Below, piece after piece: positions 34,815 to 41,850 of a stretch of DNA of 64,000 nt. How positions within the stretch are numbered: position 1 is the stretch's first letter; every line of letters begins with the position of its first letter. Made by a program: the position numbers and the translations under genes. The DNA comes from DAIDKA01 sp036498905 (GTDB taxonomy: Bacteria; Pseudomonadota; Gammaproteobacteria; Steroidobacterales; Steroidobacteraceae). Under the pieces are notes generated by a model, which made no database searches, was not told the origin of the DNA, and saw nothing but the letters and a program-made list of their open reading frames with translations. The stretch covers positions 124,001-188,000 of the forward strand of contig DASYER010000023.1 of assembly GCA_036498905.1 (NCBI GenBank). Reading direction: 5' to 3'.

Positions 34815-35891
34815 ATGACCGCTGCAACCCCCACCCCCGCGTCGCCCGCCGAGGAGTCGGTGTTCATCAAGGCCTGCCGCCGCCAGGAAGTGCCGCACAC
34901 CCCCGTGTGGGTGATGCGCCAGGCCGGCCGCTACCTGCCCGAATACCGCGAGCTGCGTTCGCGCGTGGACTTCGTCACGTTGACGCGCAGCGCGGAGCTG
35001 GCCGCCGAAGTCACGCTGCAGCCGGTGCGGCGCTTCCCGCTCGATGCGGCCATCCTGTTCAGCGACATCATGACGCCGCTGCAGGGCATGGGGATTCCAC
35101 TGACGTTCGAGCCGGGCCCGGTGGTCGCAACCCCGATCCGCACGCTCGAGCAGGTGCAGGCGCTGCCGGCCCTGTATCCGGAACGCGATGTGCCGTTCGT
35201 GCTGGATGCGGTGAAGCTGGTGCGTGCGAATGCGCCGCGCGGCGTGCCGCTGATCGGCTTTGCGGGCGCACCGTTCACCCTGCTGTGTTATCTGGTCAGT
35301 GGTAAGCCTTCGAAGGAGTTCGGCATCGCCCGCAGCTTCCTCTACAACCAGCCCGAAGCGGCGATGCTGCTGATTGACCATCTGGCCGATGCGATGGCCG
35401 CGTACCTGTCGGCCCAGGCGCGCGCAGGTGCCCAGGCACTGATGCTGTTCGAGTCCTGGGCGGGGCTGCTGGCGCCGCCGGTGTTCCGGCAGTTTGCCCT
35501 GCGCGGTGCGAAGCGAACGCTGGGTGCGCTGCGCACCTTGGGCGTCCCGTTGATCTATTACGCCAACCAGGGCTCGGCCCTGATGGAGGAAGTGCGGGCG
35601 CTGGATGTCGATGTCATCGGTGTGGACTGGCGCTCTCCCTTGGGCGCGGTGCGCCGCACGCTGGGAGCCGACAAGGCGGTACAGGGCAATCTGGACCCCG
35701 CGGCGTTATTCGCCTCGCCGGAGGAGCTTCAGCGTCAGATCGACATCGTGCTCACCGAAGCGGGTCCCGGCCCGGGCCACATCTTCAACTTAGGTCACGG
35801 CATCTGGCCCGACACGGACCCGGATGCCGTCGCGCGTCTCATCGACCACGTCCATGCGCGCACCTCGCGCACCGCTCGGGGCGCGGCGTGA
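34815..35891 (+). CDS. hemE: Uroporphyrinogen decarboxylase
   Basis: Decarboxylates the four acetate side chains of uroporphyrinogen III to give coproporphyrinogen III. The 358-residue protein has the N-terminal PVWVMRQAGRYLPEYR and the catalytic Asp in AILFSDIMTPL, with IGFAGAPFTLLCYL and FNLGHGIWPDTDPD further on, all typical. The start codon immediately follows the hemB stop codon, and the stop overlaps the hemF GTG start. Confidence 0.97.
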   Translation: MTAATPTPASPAEESVFIKACRRQEVPHTPVWVMRQAGRYLPEYRELRSRVDFVTLTRSAELAAEVTLQPVRRFPLDAAILFSDIMTPLQGMGIPLTFEPGPVVATPIRTLEQVQALPALYPERDVPFVLDAVKLVRANAPRGVPLIGFAGAPFTLLCYLVSGKPSKEFGIARSFLYNQPEAAMLLIDHLADAMAAYLSAQARAGAQALMLFESWAGLLAPPVFRQFALRGAKRTLGALRTLGVPLIYYANQGSALMEEVRALDVDVIGVDWRSPLGAVRRTLGADKAVQGNLDPAALFASPEELQRQIDIVLTEAGPGPGHIFNLGHGIWPDTDPDAVARLIDHVHARTSRTARGAA

Positions 35892-36751
35892 ACGCAGCGG
35901 CGCAAGACACGGCCGGAACGGCGGCGGGCGCCGACGGGTTCGCGCCAACGGCTGCGGCGTATTTCCGCGATCTGCAGGCGCGCATCTGCGCGCGTTTTGA
36001 ATCCTTTGAAGACAGTGCGCGCTTCACCATCCGACCGTGGAGCAAGCCCGAAGGCCATCGCCTGCAGGGCGGTGGCGAGAGTCGGCTGATGCGCGGTGAG
36101 GTCTTCGAAAAGGTCGGCGTGAACTTCAGCCACGTCTGGGGTTCCTTCCCGCCGCAGTTCCGCGGCCAGGTCGCCGGGGCCCAGGAATCGGAAGGGCGCT
36201 TCACCGCCACCGGTATTTCGCTGGTGGCGCATATGAGCAACCCGTATGTGCCTGCGGTGCATATGAACCTGCGCTATCTGTGTACGAGCCGGGCCTGGTT
36301 CGGCGGCGGCTCGGACCTGACACCGACCTTCCCGTTCGAGCCGGACACGGCCGATTTTCATGCGGCGCTGCGCGGCGCCTGCGACAGCTATGGGCCGAAC
36401 ACCTACGCCGAGTACCAGGCCTGGTGCGACCGGTACTTCTTTCTGCCGCATCGCCAGGAGCCGCGCGGTGTGGGCGGCATCTTCTTCGATGAGCTGGCCA
36501 GTGGCGATGTCGAGCGTGATTTTGGCTTCGTGCGCGCAGTGGGCGAGGCGTTCCTGAATGTCTATCCGACACTGGTCGAACGACGCTTCCGTACGCCGTA
36601 CTGCGAAGCAGACCGTGAAAAACTGCTGTTGAAGCGCGGTCGCTACGTGGAGTTCAATCTCGTCTATGACCGGGGCACCAAGTTTGGCTTCGCGACGGAT
36701 GCCGATCCGGAGGCGTACCTGATGAGTCTGCCGCCCATCGTCAAATGGTGA
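35888..36751 (+). CDS. hemF: Coproporphyrinogen III oxidase, oxygen-dependent
   Basis: Converts coproporphyrinogen III to protoporphyrinogen IX with O2, which indicates aerobic growth. The 287-residue protein has VHMNLRYLCT, WFGGGSDLTPTFPF and RGVGGIFFDEL, signatures of HemF. The GTG start at 35888 overlaps the hemE stop (GTGA). The remaining steps (protoporphyrinogen oxidase and ferrochelatase) are not encoded in the window. The C-terminus overlaps mutY by 7 bp. Confidence 0.96.
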   Translation: MNAAAQDTAGTAAGADGFAPTAAAYFRDLQARICARFESFEDSARFTIRPWSKPEGHRLQGGGESRLMRGEVFEKVGVNFSHVWGSFPPQFRGQVAGAQESEGRFTATGISLVAHMSNPYVPAVHMNLRYLCTSRAWFGGGSDLTPTFPFEPDTADFHAALRGACDSYGPNTYAEYQAWCDRYFFLPHRQEPRGVGGIFFDELASGDVERDFGFVRAVGEAFLNVYPTLVERRFRTPYCEADREKLLLKRGRYVEFNLVYDRGTKFGFATDADPEAYLMSLPPIVKW

Positions 36752-37806
36752 GCGCCGAGTTCGCCCGGGCTCTCATCACCTGGCAGGCCACCCATGGCCG
36801 CCACGACCTGCCGTGGCAGCAGGACCGCACGCCCTACCGCGTGTGGGTCTCGGAAATCATGTTGCAGCAGACGCAGGTCGCCACCGTCATCGGCTACTTC
36901 GAGCGCTTCATGGCGCGCTTCCCGGATCCGCCTCACCTGGCGCAGGCCTCCATCGACGAAGTACTGCATCTATGGACCGGCCTGGGCTACTACGCGCGCG
37001 GCCGCAACCTGCACCGTGCCGCGATTCGCATTCGCGATGAATTCGGCGGTGAGTTCCCAAGCCGATTTGAGGAGGTCGAGAGCCTGCCGGGCATAGGGCG
37101 GTCCACCGCCGGCGCCATCCTGGCGTTGAGCCGGGGTCAACGGTTCGCCATCCTGGATGGCAATGTGCGGCGCGTCCTGAGCCGTTGGTTCGGCATAGAC
37201 GGTGAGCCCACGGACCGCGCGACCACAAACCTTTTGTGGACCCGAGCCGAGGAGTGCACTCCCCACGAACAGGTCGACACCTACACCCAGGCCATCATGG
37301 ATATGGGCGCGACGGTGTGCACCCGGCGCAATCCGCTGTGCCTGCATTGTCCGGTCGCAGACGCATGCGTGGCGCGACGGACGGGAAGGCAGCATGAACT
37401 GCCGGCGGCGAAGCCTAGGCGTGCGAGCCGGCGCACCCGGCACACTCACATGGTGTTGGCGCAGCGAGCCGATGGCAGCGTCTACCTGCGGCAACGACCG
37501 CCCGCTGGAATCTGGGGCGGCCTGTGGGCGGCGCCGGCTTTCGACAGCGCCGATGAGGCGCGCGGTTTCGCGGCCGAAAATCTGGGCGGCGAGCCGGTAG
37601 AGCTTCCCGCCATCCAGCACGCATTCACGCATTTTGATCTGACGATCACTCCCTGGTTGGTCCGCTGCAAAGGTCGCCGTGCGGACCATCCATCCGTCGT
37701 CATGGATACACCTGACGGCCTTTGGTATAACGCGCGCCAACCCGCCAGCGTTGGACTGCCGGCCCCGATCAAGAGCCTGCTCGAACGCATTGATAAGGAG
37801 TCCTAG
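36745..37806 (+). CDS. mutY: A/G-specific adenine DNA glycosylase
   Basis: Removes adenine mispaired with 8-oxoguanine, a defence against oxidative mutation. The 353-residue protein has the catalytic Glu in VWVSEIMLQQTQV, the helix-hairpin-helix and Asp region LPGIGRSTAGAILALS...ILDGNVRRVLSR, and the [4Fe-4S] cluster Cys residues in CTRRNPLCLHCPVADAC. A C-terminal NUDIX-like domain follows. ATG at 36745 overlaps hemF; a GTG at 36748 is also possible. Adjacent to yggX as in many gammaproteobacteria; both protect against iron-driven oxidative damage. Confidence 0.94.
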   Translation: MVSAEFARALITWQATHGRHDLPWQQDRTPYRVWVSEIMLQQTQVATVIGYFERFMARFPDPPHLAQASIDEVLHLWTGLGYYARGRNLHRAAIRIRDEFGGEFPSRFEEVESLPGIGRSTAGAILALSRGQRFAILDGNVRRVLSRWFGIDGEPTDRATTNLLWTRAEECTPHEQVDTYTQAIMDMGATVCTRRNPLCLHCPVADACVARRTGRQHELPAAKPRRASRRTRHTHMVLAQRADGSVYLRQRPPAGIWGGLWAAPAFDSADEARGFAAENLGGEPVELPAIQHAFTHFDLTITPWLVRCKGRRADHPSVVMDTPDGLWYNARQPASVGLPAPIKSLLERIDKES

Positions 37807-38082
37807 ATGGCCCGAATGATCCAATGCGTCTACCTGAAGCGCGAAGCACCGGGTCTCGATCGCGCCCCGTATCCCGGTCCGCTCGGGCAGCGGATCTATG
37901 AGGGCGTCTCGAAGGAGGCCTGGGCGAAATGGCTGGGCCATCAGACCATGCTCATGAACGAGTACCGCCTGACGCCGGTCGATCCGAAGGCCCGCAAGTT
38001 TCTGGAATCCGAGATGGAGAAGTTCTTCTTCGGGGCCGGGTCGAGCAAGCCGGAGGGCTACAAGCCACCGGAGGCCACCTGA
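37807..38082 (+). CDS. yggX: Probable Fe(2+)-trafficking protein
   Basis: Small acidic/basic mixed protein of 91 residues that protects iron-sulfur clusters and limits oxidative damage. The sequence ARMIQCVYLKREAPGLDRAP, then YPGPLGQRIYEGVSKEAWAKW, is the family signature with the conserved Cys near residue 7. The start codon follows the mutY stop codon immediately. The end of the heme/oxidative-defence transcription unit is probably here. Confidence 0.95.
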   Translation: MARMIQCVYLKREAPGLDRAPYPGPLGQRIYEGVSKEAWAKWLGHQTMLMNEYRLTPVDPKARKFLESEMEKFFFGAGSSKPEGYKPPEAT

Positions 38083-38140
38083 GGGCGGAGAATTACGTGC
38101 CTCTTCCGGCAAAAATCAATGACTTAGGTGGGGCAGGCGC

Positions 38141-38170
38141 TTGACGGGCCGCCCGCCGGGCCGGTTTAAT
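38141..38170 (+). promoter_or_regulatory. Sigma-70 promoter of tRNA-Phe
   Basis: TTGACG (-35) at 38141-38146 and TTTAAT (-10) at 38165-38170 with an 18-bp spacer, followed by a GC-rich discriminator (GCGCCC) before the tRNA at 38190. The GC-rich discriminator is typical of stable-RNA promoters under stringent control. Confidence 0.6.
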
Positions 38171-38189
38171 ACGCGCCCTTCCCGACGTC

Positions 38190-38265
38190 GGCCAGGTAGC
38201 TCAGTTGGTAGAGCAGCGGATTGAAAATCCGCGTGTCGGTGGTTCGATTCCGCCCCTGGCCACCA
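38190..38265 (+). tRNA. tRNA-Phe (GAA)
   Basis: A complete 76-nt cloverleaf. Acceptor stem GGCCAGG pairs with CCTGGCC, the D arm is GCTC/GAGC, the anticodon stem GCGGA/TCCGC flanks loop TTGAAAA with anticodon GAA, and the T arm is GGTGG/CCGCC with TTCGATT. The terminal CCA is encoded in the gene. There is no direct repeat of its 3' end within the following 20 kb that I can see, so no integrated element is marked at this tRNA. Confidence 0.97.
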
Positions 38266-38641
38266 ATAATTTTCTTGTTTTCCAGCAACCTGTAATCGGG
38301 TGCGTCAGGATTGCACCATGACTTTCCCAGACTCATTGTTCAGGTATTACACACGCGACCGCGATAATCGACAGCTGCCACATCATTCCTGGCCTGGTGA
38401 GCGCCGGCGATCGCGTTGTGGCGGGTGATATCCGCCATCTCATTCGAAATTTGGTGGCCACGATATCGGCGTTCCCCGAATGGCGCACTGGATTGTCGAA
38501 GCAAATTCCATCGGCTTTCTTGAAGGCCTCGATGCTTTTCTCCGATCGCCCTCGCTGCCATCGGCCGGTTGAACCGTGACGGTTCGCGCCGCGTAGTTGC
38601 GGCCGCCCCTTTCAACAACACGATAAAATCCCTTGAACCCG
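38266..38641. other. Intergenic region, no convincing gene
   Basis: The 376 bp after tRNA-Phe hold no gene that I can support. One plus-strand frame from the ATG at 38318 runs to 38572 with a single in-frame TGA at 38426; its second part reads smoothly (FGGHDIGVPRMAHWIVEANS) and could be a remnant of a longer gene, but I cannot identify a family. A T-rich stretch (38269-38283) follows the tRNA and may help transcription termination. Confidence 0.3.
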
Positions 38642-39505
38642 ATGCTCCGTACTCTATCCCTGGTCGGGTTCGTCCTGATCTGGTCAACCGGATTCATTGT
38701 GGCGCGGCTGGCTGCGCCACATGCGAATCTGCAGCTGTATCTGTTGATCAGATTCGCCCTGACTGCATCGATCATGGGCGCAGCTGCTCTGGCGTCCTCG
38801 GTACAGTGGCCGCGAGGCAAGGGATTACTGGCTCACCTGGCCGCAGGGGTGATGATGCAAGGCATCTACCTTTGTGCCAGCTATTGGTCGATAGCGCATG
38901 GCATGGCCGCCGGGATCATGGCGCTGCTGGGCGCGCTGCAGCCTCTGTTCACGGCGCTGTATCTGGTCCTGGTCACGCGCGCGCGCCTTGGGTCCCAGAC
39001 CTGGTTGGGGCTTTTCGTGGGGTTCTCCGGGGTGGCATGTGTACTGATGCCAAAAATAGCTGCAACCGGCCCGGGCTCCCTGACACTCCTTAGCACCATG
39101 GCGGCGTTGCTGAGCGTCGTGGCGATCACCGCTGGGGCGCTGTGGCAGAAATCGCTGCCACATGTGGATCTGCGCCCGGCGGCTGCGGTTCAAAATGCCG
39201 GTGGCGTGCTGGTCGCCGCCATCATGGTGCTCGTGCTCGGAGGCACGCCTTGGGACAACACTCCCATCCTCTGGGGCGCACTGATCTGGGCGGTGCTGGT
39301 ACCGTCAGTTATTGGCACCACCATGCTGATGTGGATGATGCGTCATGGAGAAGCCACCAAGGTGACGGCGTTACTGCTGCTGGTACCTCCGCTGGCAGCA
39401 GTGCAGGGCTTTATCTTCTTCGGTGAAATCCTGACCGCGCTTCAGATCGCAGGCTTTGCGCTGGCTTTGGCGGGGGTCTTCCTGACGCGTTCAGCCCGTG
39501 CGTAG
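38642..39505 (+). CDS. EamA/DMT family transporter
   Basis: Inner-membrane transporter of 287 residues with about ten predicted helices arranged as two EamA repeats (LVGFVLIWSTGFIVARLAA at the start; LAALSVVAITAGALWQK-like at the second repeat; LVPPLAAVQGFIFFGEILT near the end). This family exports metabolites or amino acids; the substrate is unknown. The start is the ATG at 38642; a TTG at 38633 is an alternative. It stands alone downstream of the tRNA. Confidence 0.85.
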   Translation: MLRTLSLVGFVLIWSTGFIVARLAAPHANLQLYLLIRFALTASIMGAAALASSVQWPRGKGLLAHLAAGVMMQGIYLCASYWSIAHGMAAGIMALLGALQPLFTALYLVLVTRARLGSQTWLGLFVGFSGVACVLMPKIAATGPGSLTLLSTMAALLSVVAITAGALWQKSLPHVDLRPAAAVQNAGGVLVAAIMVLVLGGTPWDNTPILWGALIWAVLVPSVIGTTMLMWMMRHGEATKVTALLLLVPPLAAVQGFIFFGEILTALQIAGFALALAGVFLTRSARA

Positions 39506-39537
39506 ACCCGGCGCAGCTCGGCGCGAAGATGCCCTAA

Positions 39538-41103
39538 TCAGGGCTGGGCAGCGTCGAAGTTCAGCACCGTACCCGCATTGAGCGCCGCGCTCGGCCGGCG
39601 CATGAACTGAAGCGGCTTCGCCTGCAGGGGAATTGCCCGGCCGTCGACCTCAACCTTTTCCATCACGAGACTGTAGGTGTCCATTGCGTTGCGGGTTCCC
39701 GGGGCTTTTTGGTCCATCGTCACTTTCATGTACACCACCGCACCGACGGGCACCTGCAAGTTCGAAGGCCCTTGCGACCTGACGACAGTGGCGCGGAATT
39801 CTGCGCCAGAGCCGCCGTTCGACTCGTCGACCGTGTCGACCATGTTGGCAGTGATCCTGAATTGCGCGCCCGCGCGGGTTACACCGGTCGACCGAACCGC
39901 ACTGGCGGCACTTGCCGCACTGACTGGCGCATTGGCTGGACGACCCGGACCGATTCCGGCCGCCCGCCTCGCGTTCGCAGCGGCGACATTGTCCTGCACC
40001 CTCTGAAACGCCTTCGCCCGCGCGTCGACCCAGCCAGGCGCATCGTCGAACGGCTCGATCTCCGGGTAGGTGGGAGCGGCAGGGTCGGCGTACTTGTTGC
40101 GCCTGAAGGCTGAGAGCAGCTTCGGGTTGGGAATCCTGCAATTCGTGGGCGCGTCCGAAAAATAAAGGCACGGCGACTCATCTTCTGCGAAGGTTATCCG
40201 TACCTTGCCGGTCGTGCGGTCGCCCAGCGAATACTTGGCGTCGATTTCCTTGGGAGTGGTGCCGTCGCTGTTGTGGTTCACGGCAGTCACCTGTGCGCTT
40301 CCGCCCAGATAGCGATTTGCCGCCCACGCCTTCGATTCCTCCGTGATCAGGTCGTTGACCAGACCCTTGTAGTTCTGTTGCTTGGCCAGCGTAACTGCGC
40401 GCAACGCCTGGGCGGCTCCCGGCATCCGGATCGGCGCCTCACCTCGTCCGAAATGAAGCAGATTTTCCTGATAGCGCATCGTCGCCGGCGCCGCACAGGC
40501 GTTGTCCATGAGAAACTGGGCGCCGTCCTGAAGCACATAGGTGCCGATGTCGGTCATCTGACGCAGACCGGTGCCGTTTCCGGCATTTGGAACGAGATCG
40601 TGAATATAAGCCTGCAGTACCGCCACGTTCACGGAGCTATCCAATGTCTTGTGCAGCGCGTACACGCGCGGATCGGCATAGCGTCCTGTACCTACCGTGT
40701 TGTATTGCGTGCAGCGCCTCGCATCTACTTCCGTCCCGAACTGGTTCACCGTCGCAACCTGATTCGTGCAGATCGTCTGCATGATCTGCACCTTCTCCTT
40801 GGGAAGGTATTTGGCACACGACTTCGAATATTCGGTCATGTAGGTGTCGACCATCAGGGTGAAATTCGTGCTATCGCGCTTGATCGAGACATGTTCAAAG
40901 TCGCCGACGAAGATGCGTTTTATGTCGTCAACGTAGTTGAGGTTATCGGTGTTCAGGCCCGAAGGAGTCAGGGAGCCGCTTTGTATCGAAGGAACGGCGG
41001 CACTCGCGCCCCTGATTTTGGCAGTCGCGGGGACGGCTGGTTGCTGGGCCGCTGCAGTAGCCGCCAACAGCACCAGGCAGCAAAACGTCATGAATTCGCG
41101 CAC
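39538..41103 (-). CDS. Exported protein of unknown function
   Basis: Predicted 521-residue exported protein, Sec signal peptide VREFMTFCCLVLLAATAAAQ. I do not recognise the family. The GTG at 41103 is favoured by GGAGGCTCA upstream; ATG at 41091 is an alternative. The middle part contains six or more Cys (NACAAPATM, SPCLYFSD, NCRIPNPK and others), suggesting disulfides. Residues about 375-395 are low complexity, Ala/Ser-rich (APVSAASAASAV), and the C-terminal 120 residues read as beta-strands (FRITANMVDTVDES, LQVPVGAVVYMKVTMDQ). No coupling to neighbours is evident: the EamA gene is convergent and the Mo-hydroxylase genes are divergent. Confidence 0.7.
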   Translation of the reverse strand: MREFMTFCCLVLLAATAAAQQPAVPATAKIRGASAAVPSIQSGSLTPSGLNTDNLNYVDDIKRIFVGDFEHVSIKRDSTNFTLMVDTYMTEYSKSCAKYLPKEKVQIMQTICTNQVATVNQFGTEVDARRCTQYNTVGTGRYADPRVYALHKTLDSSVNVAVLQAYIHDLVPNAGNGTGLRQMTDIGTYVLQDGAQFLMDNACAAPATMRYQENLLHFGRGEAPIRMPGAAQALRAVTLAKQQNYKGLVNDLITEESKAWAANRYLGGSAQVTAVNHNSDGTTPKEIDAKYSLGDRTTGKVRITFAEDESPCLYFSDAPTNCRIPNPKLLSAFRRNKYADPAAPTYPEIEPFDDAPGWVDARAKAFQRVQDNVAAANARRAAGIGPGRPANAPVSAASAASAVRSTGVTRAGAQFRITANMVDTVDESNGGSGAEFRATVVRSQGPSNLQVPVGAVVYMKVTMDQKAPGTRNAMDTYSLVMEKVEVDGRAIPLQAKPLQFMRRPSAALNAGTVLNFDAAQP

Positions 41104-41370
41104 TGAGCCTCCGGCTTGCGCCAGCAAGTCGTCAAAACATACTTCGACGGGATCACGTGGCGGATCTCAAACAAGACCGATGAATTGGTATCGACAGACT
41201 ATATAGGCAACATGTTACGAACAAGCTCAAGCCCTTCGTCAGCACTTCGTTGCCGCGACGCAATATAGACGATAGGCTTGAAGCTCCCGATGTCCGTTCC
41301 ACGTTGAATCTCCACAGGGTTCTGCCTAGTCTGGGGCGGGCTCAAACACACATCCCAAAAAAGGCGAGTC

Positions 41371-41850
41371 ATGAGCATCGTCAAACTGCGCGTCAACGGC
41401 ACGAGTCACGAGGTGGACGTGGATCCGTCGACCCCTCTTCTGTACGTGCTGCGAAATGACCTCAATCTGCGCGGACCGCGCTTCGGATGCGGATTGGGTC
41501 AGTGCAGTGTGTGTACGGTCATCATGGGTGGGGCCGCAATACGCTCCTGCATCACGCCGGTCTCGGCGGTGCGTGGCGAGGTGACGACGCTCGAGGGACT
41601 CTCGAAAAACGGGAAACTGCATCCGCTGCAGGAGGCATGGATCGAAGAGCAGGCCGCGCAGTGTGGCTATTGCCAGAATGGTCAGATCATGACGGCCAAG
41701 GCGCTGCTCGATCGGAACCCGCACCCGAGCGATTCCGAGATCCGCGAGGCGATGGATGGCGCGCTGTGCCGATGCATGACCTTTTACAGGGTCCAGGCGG
41801 CGATCCGTCGCGTGGCACGCGGTACCAAGGCTACAGGAGAAGGCCAATGA
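41371..41850 (+). CDS. Molybdenum hydroxylase, [2Fe-2S] subunit (IorA-like)
   Basis: Small subunit of a two-subunit xanthine-oxidase-family hydroxylase, 159 residues. The N-terminal ferredoxin-type cluster motif is CGLGQCSVCTV with a further Cys, and the C-terminal cluster uses CGYCQNGQ and CRCMTFYR. It passes electrons from the molybdenum subunit to an external acceptor. Enzymes of this architecture include isoquinoline 1-oxidoreductase, nicotinate and aldehyde dehydrogenases. It overlaps the large subunit gene by 4 bp (ATGA). Confidence 0.93.
   Translation: MSIVKLRVNGTSHEVDVDPSTPLLYVLRNDLNLRGPRFGCGLGQCSVCTVIMGGAAIRSCITPVSAVRGEVTTLEGLSKNGKLHPLQEAWIEEQAAQCGYCQNGQIMTAKALLDRNPHPSDSEIREAMDGALCRCMTFYRVQAAIRRVARGTKATGEGQ

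Noticed and set aside
38318..38572. In-frame TGA at 38426 as selenocysteine codon
   Set aside because: There is no selenoprotein resemblance and no SECIS-like hairpin right after the TGA; a broken frame or chance is likelier.
38190..38641. tRNA-Phe as an integration site for a genomic island
   Set aside because: No integrase is next to the tRNA and no direct repeat of its 3' end was seen in the window.
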